From: Hyposmocoma kahamanoa
Taxonomy: Eukaryota > Arthropoda > Insecta > Lepidoptera > Cosmopterigidae
Length of the DNA: 64,000 nt
Direction of reading: 5' to 3'
Assembly (NCBI RefSeq): GCF_003589595.1
Contig: NW_020654289.1
Span: 7,680,776-7,744,775 of the forward strand
The translations under genes and the position numbers were made by a program. The notes beneath the pieces are model-generated. The model searched no databases. It worked only from the letters and a program-made list of their open reading frames with translations, and was not told the DNA's origin. Position 1 is the first letter of the stretch; every line of letters begins with the position of its first letter. This document shows, piece after piece, positions 36,479-49,176 of this stretch.

Positions 36479-37221
36479 GTGTGATTTGTTTGAAAAAACA
36501 AATATACGCGATTCAGATACAAAAAAGTAGTCTCACTTCCAGAATAACACCTCTTTTAAGTTTTGACGTCAAATTTATAGACACCAATTACCTCTACATA
36601 TAAAGTCCGAATTTACCAGGTGATCACATTAAAGGACTAACATTAATCCCGTTCACAAGCGTGAGGTAGTACAAGACTCGCCGTCACCTCGACCACCTGC
36701 CGAGAGTGTCATTTTTCACTGTCGGAACGCTCATTGGGTCTTCGATATCCCTCGGCTACGGTTCAATGGCCGCCGTATTAATGGTGCCGGGTAGGGTTGC
36801 CCTGTCATATTTGGGACCGAATAACGGGATATTTTACTAAATGTGTAAAAATAACTTGATCTTATGTACATACGAAACTTCAGAGAGTTTAGGCTCGTTA
36901 TCTATCATGCGTCAAGGGAACGAGCTGAGTTGCCGCAACCAATGATACTATGTTGTTTTGACTAAGCTTAGAGGCTTAGAGATGTCAAAATAACGAAGTA
37001 GTCGCTAAAACTACTTTTTTTCTCCCTTTTTTGTAGATGAGATACCTAAGATCGTAGAAGCCATACAGTATAAAAAATACAAAGTAAACAGTATAAAAAA
37101 TATCAGTATATCTGAAAGAGTATCTTATTCTTTACGATATACTGGTATTGCTTAGCTTTACTGGATTCCTATTAGCAGAAAAGCGAATTTGGGGTATGTT
37201 TATTAGTCCCTGTAGTCTACA

Positions 37222-37468
37222 TTAATGTATGGAGTTTACAATTTACATTAATACTTAATTATGTTTAGCTACAATGTTATCACTAATATTGAAACAAATG
37301 TCTTATTTTAAAAAGAAAAAAATTTAACAAACAAGTCGTGTGCAGTTGCAGTGCTTAATGTACGGAGTAGCGTATTTGAAGATATTTACATTAATAATTA
37401 TGTTTATCTACAATGTTATTATTACTAATATTGAAACAAATGTTGTCTTGTTTTAAAAAGAAAAAAAT
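37222..37468. repeat. tandem duplication of about 110-140 bp
   Basis: Copy 1 (37222-37335) and copy 2 (37358-37468) share ATGTATGGAGT-like starts, CTACAATGTTAT, ACTAATATTGAAACAAATGT and TTTTAAAAAGAAAAAAAT in order. Between them is a short S2 piece (ACAAGTCGTGTGCAGTTGCA). Confidence 0.8.
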
Positions 37469-37728
37469 CATGTGCCTGATGTTAAGTGTCACGCTTATCC
37501 ATAACAGTTACAGTGCCACTCAGAGTTTTAAATTACAAAGATCTGAGGGGCACTGCCACTGCGCCCGACACCCTGAGACGTAAGTTGACAAGTCCCATGT
37601 GCCTGTAATTTCACCAGCACCCTTACCCTTCAATACCGGAATACAGTAATGCTGACATTACTGCTTGGCGGTAGAAATAAGTATGGTGGCAGTATTTTAC
37701 TGGACGAACTCTTTCTACTCAACTGTTA
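37468..37728 (-). mobile_element. SINE-like S2 copy, near full length
   Basis: All central blocks are present, ending in ACTCTTTCTACTCAACTGTT. Confidence 0.8.
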
Positions 37729-38881
37729 CTAAACTAAGGTGTCTTTGTAAGTTAAGCTGTCTTGAATTTACATCTAACTTGCAGTAATTGTGAAGTTTGT
37801 TTAGAAATAAGTTCTCATCCTTAATAGTATATCTATCTTACCAATCTGGCTGTAAATTCGTTGTGTTTAATAATGCGAAATAAATGTTTGTAAAGCTATA
37901 ATATTACCGAAATATGAATAATAATTTACTTTCACATCACTAGAGTATCTTGCACCCCATTCTCGAAAATAAATAGTCCTAAGACGTGTCCTCCGATGCA
38001 TTATGATATATTCTCGTGGGGATTATCTCGTGTCATTTTCTTCAACCACTCGAGATGGTTTCGAGAGCCCTTTTTTGCTCGAACGTTTTATTTTAAGGAG
38101 AAAATAGACACAATGTATATTTTCTCAAATATGTTCAAATATTAACATTACATTAAAAAATAGTAGACGCAATGTGTAGCGAGCCTAGGGATATTAAGAG
38201 GGAGCATTCCAAAAAAGTTTTGACGTTGGCTCCGCCCAAATTTGTGGAACAAATATATGCCTGAAGTTCGCGTGACATGCGACAGGAGATGTTGAATTTT
38301 GCGCATTAAAAGTACCAAATTCATTTTAGCGGAATAACTCTAAAAATAGAGGGATTAAAAAAAATCCGTAGTGACAGTTCTCGATCACGCATAAATATAA
38401 TTAATTATTTAATTTTTGTCCTAATAACCCGTTTCGAGGATGAATCGAAAAAATGTGAAAATTAGAGGTCATTTCGTGATTTTTATCTATCGAGGAAACT
38501 TTATTGTTTAATGTTTCTGATTAGTGTCTATGCTTGAATATATCGTGTAGTTACTCATACAATATTTTATTTTTAACTCTAAAGTGGATATACCCCTCTA
38601 AAATCAAATCGAAGATTAGGAATTTTTCCTCTGCTCCCTCTTAATTACCTACACAAACAGTTCATGTAAATAACCGACCAAATTCAGCTGGTTCTCGCTT
38701 AAAGAATTTAGATCTAAGTGGGTGGCAACATGAATTAACGTTCCATGAAACTTAGCCATAGAAATGTTTTACAATAAAAACAATTTCCAAGTCGATATGT
38801 ATTTTATAAAACCAGACATTCCATTTAAAAGCCATTTCCTGCACTATCTTTCTTTATATCTACGCGTTGTATCGATTGTTT

Positions 38882-39312
38882 ATGGCTCAACTCACACTGG
38901 CGCAGAGTCGCAGCGTCGCGACGCGTCATATTTATCGCCTACAGCATATTCGTCTATATTTTCCAATTATTAAGGTACAAATTTATATTTTACAAATATG
39001 GAATCGAGCGCCTTCGCGCGTCGACGAATCACAGTTTGGTCGGCGTCTGACGCTTCACGGCGCCCAAGTGACGCGTGATTCCACTCGATTCCATATTTGC
39101 AAAACACAAATTTGTACCTTAATAATTGGAAAATATAGATGAATATGCTGTAGGCGAAAAACATGACGCGTCGCGACGCTTCGACTATGCCGCAGTGTGA
39201 GCTGAGCCTAATGCGAGCGTCGTCGCGCGTGGACGCGCGTTACCAGGCGATGTAGTTGAAAAACAGGACGCAACGCGACGCTTCGGCTCTGCGCCAGTGT
39301 GAGTTGAGCCAT
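38882..39312. mobile_element. foldback element M2 with 125-bp internal arms
   Basis: The outer ends ATGGCTCAACTCACACTGG and CCAGTGTGAGTTGAGCCAT are perfect inverted repeats; the match continues to 26 bp. Inside, 38884-39008 and 39084-39208 are equal-length inverted arms of 125 bp with few mismatches around a 75-bp loop. It has no coding capacity. Confidence 0.8.
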
Positions 39313-39315
39313 TAG

Positions 39316-39369
39316 GCGAATTTTGTTTCACATAGTACCTATTAAGGTACTATGTGAAACAAAATTCGC
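39316..39369. repeat. perfect 25-bp-arm palindrome
   Basis: Arms 39316-39340 and 39345-39369 are exact reverse complements around the loop ATTA. The left arm begins GCGAATTTTGTTTCAC. It sits 4 bp from the end of M2. Confidence 0.95.
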
Positions 39370-39859
39370 TTGCTCACTAGATTTTTTTTTAATTTGGAAG
39401 TCATTTCAAGAGTCATTCCATTAATTAGATCAAATAGTTCGCTTAATACACGATTTCTGTGTGTCATCGTTTGTTTTCTGAACGTTGGCTGACACCCCGG
39501 ACAATGGAATTTGATAATTGCTGTGTTTGTAGCTAAACCGAGCGAGTGTGCTAGTGGAACTGTCAGCGATTCTTTGATTGTGTTTTAAGATTAAAAGAAA
39601 ACATTCAACATTTTTCTTAGGAGTAAGTATTTTCCGCAAATCGAGTTCTTTGATATGCGCCTTTGTTATACATAGGAAATAATACCATTTATTTGTTTTT
39701 TTCGGTTCGCTGTGACCATGGGACGGGTAAACTGTCGGAAATGTTTCGTTTGAAAAAAAAAACAGAAATGTAGAAAAATTGTTTCATTTCCTATTTTACG
39801 CAAACTTTGTTTTTATTTCTTTGTTTTCTATGAGCAAAGCGCTGTTTATTAGCAATTTC

Positions 39860-40120
39860 GCTCTTGTGAAAGAGTTCGTCCAAGGATGTATTGCCGCCAT
39901 TTCCTTACGGTTTTGAAAGGTAAGGCTGGTGGTGAATCTATAGGCATATGGGACTCGTCAATTTTAGGGTGACAGGTGTAGTAGAAAAGAGACAGAAGAA
40001 CTCAGAATTTTGTAATTTAAAGCTCTGAGTAGCACTGCAGCTGTTATCGATGTAATCGGTAGGCGTATCGCTTACCACCTGGCGCACGACTAATTCACCC
40101 CGTCACTTTATCATAAAAAG
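39860..40120 (+). mobile_element. SINE-like S2 copy, diverged
   Basis: CTCTTGTGAAAGAGTTCGTC opens the copy, and most later blocks are recognisable with indels. Confidence 0.7.
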
Positions 40121-40504
40121 AACTGTACTCGTATATATAAAATATATTTCAATTTGCATTATATGAACACAATAGTACAAACAGATATTTCATATTATAT
40201 TTTATTTATTATAGAGCTGAAGCTCTACAATTTTCTTAGAAATAATTGTTGACATTTTATTAGTTTTTGTAATTTTTATCCCGATTTTACGAAATTGTAA
40301 AAAATATTATCATTCAAATAGTCGTCCAATGTTACCCATTTTTGCGTAACAATAATAAATTCCCGATACTATCATAATAAATAAGTGCAGATGTATGTTC
40401 CCAATACCACAATAAAACCATATTCCACTGTATTTATTTTCTCTTTTGCGTATTACTATTATATTTATTCATGAAACATGGTATTGTTTTAATTAAAACC
40501 AACA

Positions 40505-40600
40505 AGTATCTGCGATCGAGTGGCTTGCACACTTTAAACGGTGTCACCATCACTGAAGTTCCGAGTTCGATCCCCAGCCGGGTCAACGTAGAAAAAAAAC
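40505..40600 (+). repeat. tRNA-like sequence, possible SINE fragment
   Basis: CGATCGAGTGGCTTGCACAC and GAGTTCGATCCCC resemble A and B boxes with tRNA-like spacing. It is not folded as a proper tRNA and is probably from another SINE. Confidence 0.3.
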
Positions 40601-40727
40601 TAACTTTGCTATATTCACTCGGTTCTGGCTGTTTGTGGTACCGTCGTCGTTGTTTTCGATTTCTATTACACAAGTGCTTTAGTTACTTATTTTGGGATTG
40701 TAGCGTTATCAGGATAACTACGTTACG

Positions 40728-40870
40728 GTTTGGAAGGGTAAGGGTGCTGGTGAGATTACAAGCACATGGGGCAGTTACCCAAAGATCTTTGAGTGGCACT
40801 GCAACTGTTATGGATAGGCGTGTCGTTTACCACCAGGTGCACTTCGTTCGTCTCGTCACTTGGTATTTAA
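40728..40870 (+). mobile_element. SINE-like S2 fragment
   Basis: It keeps GGTGAGATTACAAGCACATG and the 3' blocks, with the middle deleted. Confidence 0.65.
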
Positions 40871-41507
40871 AAACAAAAGAGTAACGTGTGTGATGTTGTC
40901 TATTTATAATTACCAAACAATGCTTTGTAAAATTCTCTTGCAACTTGCTTGATAAAGGGGTTTTCAGTTGTTATAAAGTTTGCTAGAATTAACTTTTTTT
41001 GCACTTTTATTTGTATACATTTTATATTACCTAAGGATGTTACTGTTTTTCAATATCTCAGCTAACAAAGTATTAATTGTCATGTCACAAAAATGTCTCA
41101 AAACGAGGTGTGACGAGGCATTCTGTAGGCATACAGCGCGGAGATGGGTAGAGCAGTGATTGTGTTAACACTGTACATGATTCATTCACGTTTCGATTCC
41201 ATTTTCCATGGATTGGAATTGACTCTCCTGCCCGTCTCGTATAAAAAACAAAACAAAAAATTTTAGAAATATCAGTTTCATGAAAATGCAGTTTTACAAT
41301 ATTTTCTTTGTACATTTATTTGTTTATTGCAATTTTTGAGGAAGGGCAAGCTGTAAACGGTATCCGTTAAAATTATGGTGATATATTTTTTGTATTTTGT
41401 TTTCATTAAGTCCTGCTAAAAGTATTCATGTCTGAGTTAAGGAAAAGCGGGGCATCCATCCATCGGAGCATGATGTGCATGCATTAAGACTTTTTAACAA
41501 TGCGACA

Positions 41508-41823
41508 GTAAGCGCCCAGACACACGAGGAGAAAGTTTTCGCGCGGCCGCTACGCAGTCGAAGAGCGGAATCTGCGGCTGCCGTCGTGCGGTCGAAGAGC
41601 GGAGTCCGCGGCGGCCGCAGAGCGAACTCCGCTCGGCGACCGCGGAGACAAAAGACAAGCTAGTACCTTCCAGCTAAAAGTCAAATAAATACGTGTAAGC
41701 GTATTTTGCCATGACATTTCGGTCTCTGAACACATGCACGCGGTCGCTGGGCGGCGGCCGCCGCAGACTCCACTATTCGACCTCGCGGCGTGAGCGCGAT
41801 GAAATTCGTATAAACGCGCCCTA
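41508..41823 (-). mobile_element. GC-rich inverted-repeat element M3, copy 2
   Basis: It starts GTAAGCGCCCAGACACACGA on the plus strand and ends CGCGATGAAATTCGTATAAA plus CGCGCCCTA, the reverse complement of copy 1. It is much more GC-rich than its surroundings. The short open frames here are not genes. Confidence 0.75.
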
Positions 41824-42184
41824 AATCACTCTGAATTTGATTTGTTTTGTGCAAGCATAGACAGTCAAGTGAGAAAAGACCAAACATCACTTTGACACAT
41901 CACGCGACTGGCGAACTTATCTAAGCTGGCCTTACACTACGGATTTTTTTCCTTCCTCTAAGAAGCTGGCGAATCATACACACTTTTCTATTATTAATGT
42001 TTTTTTTTATGTAAGTATGTTCTTTGTTTTTTCTCTTAAAATCTCTTTTTGGCTTGTTAAACACTTGAAATAGTTTCATTTTGGTGAAAATTCGTGAATG
42101 GCATTGGATTACTCTTATTTAAGTATACTATAATTGTATTATTTGTCCGTAAATTTTCCTGAAATGTAATAATAAATAAATAAA

Positions 42185-42452
42185 CAGCTCGTCCAGGGAA
42201 GTACTGACACCTTACCTATTGCTGTAATGTGAGCCATAATACGTTCCGGTTTTGAATGGTAATGGTGCTAGTGAAATTACAGGCACATGGGACTTATCAA
42301 CTTACTTCAGGTTTACAGACGCAGTGACAGTGCCCCGCAGATCTTTATTTGTGATTTAACCTCTAAGTGGCACTGCAACTGCTATGAACAGGCGTGTCGC
42401 TTACTACCAGACGCGCGACATGTTCGCCCCGCCACTTGGTATCATAAAAAAA
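42185..42452 (+). mobile_element. SINE-like S2 copy, near full length
   Basis: It runs from CAGCTCGTCCAGGGAAGTAC to GGTATCATAAAAAAAA. Confidence 0.75.
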
Positions 42453-43077
42453 ACAAGAGTGTAATTTCACTAGAAAAGACATTTAATGAAGGCCAATGCC
42501 TGGTTTTGTACCATAGTCAATATGTAGTCGTCAAGCACATGTCCGACGTTATGATTAGTGGGTGTCTGACTTCAGCGCTAATGTTGTTTTAATCATATCA
42601 CCAACTGAAACAACATGTCTAACTGGGTCAACCGCTTTAAGCTGTGGCCACAAATTCAGCGGAAAACAACACGGTGTTGTTATGATGCATTTTTCTTTGT
42701 TCATTACGAATGTTGTTATTCGTAAGTATAAGTGATATTCGAAATTGATAATGTTGTAATTTTATTGTGCTGTAGAAATCGCATAATAAGCTCTACAACT
42801 TATTGAGATTATAGATTTAAATTCAAGCTTTGTTTGTTTTACCATGGTTCATTTACGCGTTAAGAAGAAACGTAAGTTATTAAAATATTTTGTACTATAC
42901 AAAATGGTATTCCTTACATTTGCAAACTTGAAAGTTGACATAAATATTCTTCAGTGCAAATAATAAAAGTATAAATGACATTTTTATAAAACCACCCCTA
43001 AGTGAAGGTCAATCAAAGTTTGTATTGTTTGTTAACCCGTGTTCTGATTTGCGTCATTCTTGGTTTATAGGCATTTT

Positions 43078-43372
43078 TTTTACGATACCAAGTGACGGAA
43101 TTAACATAAGTCGTGCGCCTGGTGGTAAGTGACACGCCTGCCCAGAACAGTTGCAATGTCACTCAAAGCTTTAATCGCAAAAATCTGACGGGCATTGCCA
43201 ATGCGCCTTTCACCCTGAGATATAAAGTTGACAAGTCCCATGTGCCTGTAATTTCACCAGCACAGCAAAACGGAACGCAGTAATGGTGACATTACTGCTT
43301 GGCAGCAGAAATAGGTAAGGTGGCAGTACTTTCCTGGACGAACTCTTTACAAGGAACTCTACTGCTACTACG
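43078..43372 (-). mobile_element. SINE-like S2 copy, near full length
   Basis: It runs from TACGATACCAAGTGACGG to GGAACTCTACTGCTACTA with all blocks in order. Confidence 0.8.
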
Positions 43373-43527
43373 TAGTACTACAGAGTAATAAAAGTATCTT
43401 ATAATAATAAAATGGTAAGAACCCTACCTTTTCAAATAATAATAAAGTAAATGCAAAATGTAATTTTTTTAAATAAGTCGCGAGTAAACGCTATTAGTTA
43501 TATATTATTTATTATTAGTTATATATA

Positions 43528-43755
43528 ACTGCCTCCGTGGCCGAACGGTTACCATGCCGGACTGCCATGCAGAGGTCCCAGGTTCGATTCCCGAGCCAGG
43601 AGAAATGTTTGTATGGCCTACATTTATTTCTCTCGTGAGTTTGGGTGTAATTTGTGGTTGTCTATGTGTGTGTCCATGGCACCCGCGACACAGGGTTTCC
43701 CTAGTGCGGGGCTATGTTGAGTGTGTGCGTTATTTATTTATTTATTTATTTTATT
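43528..43755 (+). mobile_element. SINE S1 copy with ATTT tail
   Basis: Complete head and body, with a (TTTA)n tail. It is among the best preserved copies, and its flanks are AT-rich. Confidence 0.85.
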
Positions 43756-44404
43756 TGAGTTTTAGTAGTAGGTATACCTATAAAACGCATGTAAAACTTT
43801 TGTTTTTGTACATCGTCTGTATTGTATTTGTATATCGTATAGCTAGAAAGTTCCAAAGAAAGAGACACAATTTTAAAAAAAGGAAGATAGGAGGAAGAAG
43901 ATGGAAGTTGAATTTTGATGTCGATATTCTTGGTAATATTGTTGCTGTTGCTAATGTGCATGTGCTATAAAAATCACTCATCAGCTTAGGCCATAATTGG
44001 AATATAACAACAGAACTAACAAGACGCATAACACATTTGCTTCTAAAATAGACCACTAGCCATGTAAAATTAAGTTCTCAGGTTTTCTCGATTCTCAGAC
44101 GATCTAATTAGCGTAAATTTTACTGCTTTTGGAAAATAGTGACACATTCCAAAAATGTTCCTTTTTAATTTTATTACTGAGATTTTTGCAGAAAATATTA
44201 AATTTTGTTGTGATTGGGCGGTTAAAATAATCACTTGACAATGTTGGGATCGTCTACGATAATGTAATTTTGCGCGGCAGACACGCCTCAATTTTTTAAA
44301 CCATTTTCTCGATGAAAAAGATTCTCTTGAACTAGGCCACTATTCTAGAAAGTCATCGATTTGTTCTTTTCACAGGTCCCATGGTCACGGGTGAATTATT
44401 TAAA

Positions 44405-44735
44405 AAAAATGTAAAAAAATCAGCCAGGTACCTTTACAGCTACCAGCACTATTAAAGATATCGGCTTTAATAATTGTAATTAAATTTATTGAAGTTAAGA
44501 AACATTTTTCATAAATGGCGCTATGGCAAAAAAGTTGTTAAAAACCAAAAAACAAAGGTCTGCAACAAGCACGTGGAAAAATTAGGTAGGTGGTTCGTTC
44601 CGTAGGTTTGCTAGAAGACGCTGGATCGAAGGATTTTTTCTAAGTGATCGATCTTTGTTTTAATAATTATAACAAACTAGTGAAGAAATATCACAAAAAA
44701 TAATTGAATATCATGGTAGTGAAACTTCCTGACAT
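44405..44735 (+). repeat. family C repeat unit with internal deletion
   Basis: CCAGGTACCTTTACAGCTAC, ATGGCGCTATGGC, AGACGCTGGATCGAAGGATT and the linker ACAAACTAGTGAAGAAATAT are present; box A is damaged. Confidence 0.65.
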
Positions 44736-47304
44736 TCAATAAAACTTAATCAGGCTAACCTATATTATGAAGGTGAAGTAGGTCGCTAAGTTAACAAAAA
44801 TGTTGTACGATGTAAAACCGTACATAAAATGATTTTTTCTCAAACACATTTGCATTGCTGTCAAAAAACGAACACGGGAAGTTTGTCATTTATGGACCAT
44901 GCGACTTCTTCCCGGCCAAGGACTGCAAAGTATGAAAATCCATTACTGTCCTCTTACTAGTAAATCTACCTATTATTAATAAACTATATAAACAGGTAAA
45001 AGAAGAAATTTATACAGCCAACTGCCCAGTGCTCATAATTAAAAAAAAATAAAAACCTACCTGTACTTAAAAACAAAAGAAAATGGCGGTAACATTTCAA
45101 CTACAGTGTTTTGGTATTCTTTTGGTTTTTCGTCTTTTTTGTATTTTGGTCGCGAAAATGAGTGCCAGTGAGAAGAGCGATAATGAAAATACAGTAATAG
45201 ATACACATTCAAACACATCATCAGAAGTTCAGCAGACTACTATAATAACGTGCATGGAAAAACAATAACATTTTCTTTTAGCAACTCTCCTAACACGTCA
45301 AATATTACTTTAAATGTCAATTAATATTTTTTTTACCTTTTTCTATTACACATCTTCCTCTCTTTAGTATTTTATTATTTTCTCACATTGTTTGAGAAAA
45401 ATGCTATACATGCCTCGGCGGGAACGGGAATTGCTTGACTCATATAATACAAGGCCTCGCTGGCGCTCGTCCTTGTAAGTCATACTCGTCCAGCAATCCC
45501 TTACGTCCCGGCCTCTGCAATATTGTACTATAATTATTATTGGATTAAAATAATTGTATTTGTATACATATGTTAATTTTATGCATCCTCCGGCTGTTGA
45601 CTTCGTAACCCAAGTTTTTGTTTTAGTTCTTTGCTTGTATACAAAGTTTATACACTGAAAACTTGTAACATATTGTGTTTTACATAATCCCCATAGTACT
45701 ATCATGTAACGTAATTCGTAGCTAGTTGTACTTCACTGTTTGCAATAGTACTTGTATAAGTAATAAGTGTTGCGCAAACTAAAGTTCAAAATCCACAAAC
45801 AACGCCGTGACTAACCTCTGTTTCTTTTTAATATTTAATCCTAAAACAAATTCCACCATTCAACTCGTTAATGCTGCCTAGTGTTAAATGTAAAACGTCC
45901 TCCAATGTTTGAACCATCTACGATTCAGAGCGGTCGTTTTTCATTCTTATAATTAAATAAAAATAACTAAGTCGGGTATACTAAGCTTACCTGCTACATA
46001 CCTTAGGAAACACATTAAAAAGTCTATTTTACGCAAAGAAAAATTAGGATTCCAAAGCATTTTGAGTCTATGGTATTCCAACCTTTCAACAACAATTTAT
46101 TTTTCTAATTCCTACTAATCTAACAGTGATACTAATTAAATTATTCTATTATTATCACTGTGTAGAATTAAACTAACTGTACTAATCATAAAATTAAATA
46201 TGACACTTTAATTTTTTTGTTATACCTTCTTACGCACTTACTGCCGCGTAGCAGTTACGCCGTTTTTTGCTATTTACGTAGCAGAATATCAGTATGGTGC
46301 TGTAATTGAGCAGCAACACGCTACGGCCGTTTTGTCACCACAGCGCACACATACAATGCGTTGCGAACTTTTATTGTAACGCCTTGCAAATTTTTGTGTT
46401 TGTAGTATGTGTTATTCAATTAATTTTTTAAATGCTTGTATTTTATTTGTGCAGTGTAGCTTTTTTTGAACTATTGTTTTTTTCAAATTTTTTTATATGT
46501 ATTGCACGTGTGTGTTTTGGGATAATTAAACCATTTATCAATCTATCTGTCTGGCGAATTGCATTGTTGATTTTTACGTGTCGAAGCGTGTAGCTGATTT
46601 ATATTAGTGTCTATCTGACGAACCCTACGTTGCAGATTGACATTTTTTATTTAATTTAGTTTTTGATTTAATAAATCATAAATAGACTTTCTTCATAAAT
46701 AGATTCTCTAAATACAATAAATTACGCAATGAACATTCTCCTACGTAGGGCATGTGTAAGTTGCAATATTATAATTATAACGTGTAAAATTTTCATGGCT
46801 TTGTTTACCCTCGGGCACAATGCATGTAATCAGAGAAACATCTACTTTAATTGACTGGGTCAGCAGAGCTCTAATAGCCGCTATTTATGGTGGCTCATGG
46901 TGATGCAGCGCCGCCCATTGCCATAGACAAATGACCTACTAGCTAGCTTTCTAGTGGCGAACGTTTTCACACTAAATTACAGTCATAAAAGGTATACGAT
47001 GATGGATTATTAGTTTCTGAGTACTGTTTTGACGCAGTGCTTTAGAATTAGCTAAATTGCTACTCTCACATACGTAAGGGCGGTATAAATTAGTATATTG
47101 TGTGTGAAAATATGTTAATAATGAGTTCTGTAGCGAACCACAGCTACAAATCTTTGTAATAAACTATGTTAGCCCTTTTAACAAATTTTGATTGAAATTC
47201 TAAATTTAAATGTATTTGTTTTTGGCGCCTTTTTATTTGGTTAATCGTTGTTTGTACTTTAAAGTGTCTTAAATGGCGCGCTGTTTCGTATTATCCTAGA
47301 AGCA
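44736..47304. other. AT-rich stretch without recognised features
   Basis: GC-richer patches at 45405-45530 and 46230-46340 carry no frame, splice pattern or repeat match that I could support. Confidence 0.5.
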
Positions 47305-47880
47305 ATGATAAACTGAAATAACAAAATTAAATAATTATTAATACCAAGATCGAACACTCAGAAAAAATCCTTCGATCTGGCCGGATTCGGACCGACGTTT
47401 TCTAGCATACCGTGCCAGACGCAATACCAACTAAGTCACGGAACCCGGCGGCCCTCACGAATTTTTCTATGTGCTTTGCGTCGTATCTTTGTATTTGGTT
47501 TTTTCAATGACTTTTTAGCCGTAGCGCCATCTATGAGAAGTCTATGACATTTTGTCACCCAGTACGACACCTTTGTAGCTACCAGCCCCGGCTAGAGATG
47601 TCGCTATTCATTGCATTTAAATTTTTATTGAATTGAAATTCAATTATTTTTATGTGAAATTACTTCACTAGTTTGTTATAATTATTAATACAAAGATTGA
47701 ATACTCAGAAAAATTCTTCCGGTCTGGCTGGACTCAAACCAGTGACCTCGCCATCCCGTGGCTGACGGTCTAATTGAGCTACGAAAAGAACAAACCAACT
47801 TTACGAACTTCGCTATGTGCTCATGATCTTTGTTTTTTAACGACTTTTTTGCCCTAGCGCCATTTGTGTAAAGGCACAGA
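47305..47880 (-). repeat. family C head-to-tail dimer (second unit truncated by S2)
   Basis: Unit starts at about 47344 and 47691 give a 347-bp period. The linker between them contains TTCACTAGTTTGTTATAATT. Confidence 0.75.
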
Positions 47881-48145
47881 CAAACTTATGTCTTCGGGAA
47901 ACGGGTGCAGTACCAGTGTCTCTAAGATCTTTGCGATTCAAAGCTCTGGCACTTAAGTTGTGGCACTGTAACGCATCGATGCAATCGCGCGTTTGTATCG
48001 ATGCAATCACGCGTTTGCATCGATGCAATCGCCTATAAATCACAAGTGTAACAGTCCCCTTGTTGAACCACTCTTAAAGCTCTTAGTGGCATTGCTATGG
48101 ATAGGCGTGCTTACTACCACGCGCATGACTAGTTCGTCCCGAGAA
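47880..48145 (+). mobile_element. SINE-like S2 copy interrupted by a 22-bp minisatellite
   Basis: S2 blocks flank 47948-48070, which holds the ATCGATGCAATCGCG repeat. The S2 copy also truncates a family C unit on its left. Confidence 0.6.
47973..48038. repeat. 22-bp minisatellite, three units
   Basis: Units start GCATCGATGCAATCGCGCG, GTATCGATGCAATCACGCG and GCATCGATGCAATCGCC. Confidence 0.9.
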
Positions 48146-48194
48146 AAAAATTGAAATCCTTCAATAACGAGTTTTTAAATGCGGTACGTTATCC

Positions 48195-48240
48195 ACAACT
48201 TATCGCAATCCATTGCTGGACATAGGCCGCTCCCAATGCG
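48195..48240 (+). repeat. short LINE 3'-UTR-like fragment
   Basis: CGCAATCCATTGCTGGACAT resembles the fragment at 4190-4215 (CGCAGTCCACTGCTGG). The following 300 bp, including an ATTC run at 48270-48290 and a GC-rich stretch to 48560, were not recognised. Confidence 0.3.
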
Positions 48241-48983
48241 CCATTTCGTCCGGTACACAGCTTGTCGCATCCATTCATTCATTCATCGCATCCATCAGTT
48301 CTTCGACAGATATGACCAGGCCATTGCCAATTCAGCTTCCTTTCTCTACGAGGTACGCAAGTCAGGTATGTGAACGTAACTCACCGTCCTGTTGCCTATA
48401 TGCTTTGCGCGACACCTTAGCACGGCAGACTGCCCCACGACAGCAGAGACGTTCCTCGGCGATACGTCATCGAAGTATGGCCGCTCGGGACGACCTCCAT
48501 CGCCGTTATTTACGCCTGGTAGCGCGCCCAGGCCTGCGCCTGCAACAAACGACGTTTCTTTAGTTTATTCATGTTAAAAATATGTATGTATATAATGGGT
48601 ACATCATACATGAACATAAAAGGGTTCTATATATACGTCACTTTGAAAACTTCATAGAAAGGGCTGAGGTCTTAATTAGTTAAGAATGTTTGCTTTTAAA
48701 CTCCTTACACAGTATTAAGTTTAGGCTGTCTAAAGCTGCGAACACAGGACTGCTACAAGATTTTCACAAAGAAGCGTATTTTAAGGTCATATCAAGTTAA
48801 TACCTATTTATGATTAATTGAAAATGATAAATTAATTTCCAATTTTGTTAATATTTCCTTGTTCTGATCTTATAAAATAAAACCAAGGACAAGCTTTCTA
48901 AAAGAGTCAAACTTCAATACGTCTCATACTATATTAACTTATATATCTTATACGACTTTATGGTTCAAATACGTGGGAATATA

Positions 48984-49176
48984 TAACGCACACACTAGAC
49001 ACTAGAGAAACCCTGTATCGCGGGCAGCATGGACATATACACAGGTAACCACAAATTACACCCAAACTCACGAAAGAAATAAATGTAGGCCATACATATT
49101 TCTCTCAGTACGGAATCGAACTCAGGACCTCTGCGTGGCAGACCAGCGTGGTAACTGTTCGGTCACGGAGGCAATT
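48984..49176 (-). mobile_element. SINE S1 copy
   Basis: Tail, body and head can be followed throughout, with several substitutions in box B. Confidence 0.8.

Larger units (their letters stand above)
32096..38881. other. mostly unannotated DNA
   Basis: Apart from one S1 copy, M4, M6, the tandem duplication and one S2 copy, I see no features. Probably intron of the same gene if its 5' exons lie to the right. Confidence 0.5.

Noticed and set aside
41475..41890. Arg/Ala-rich open frames in a second GC island
   Set aside because: The segment is an inverted copy of element M3, so the frames are repeat sequence.
45364..45705. 113-codon minus-strand frame
   Set aside because: No recognisable domain, no splice context and no hydrophobic or repeat pattern; could not be supported as a gene.
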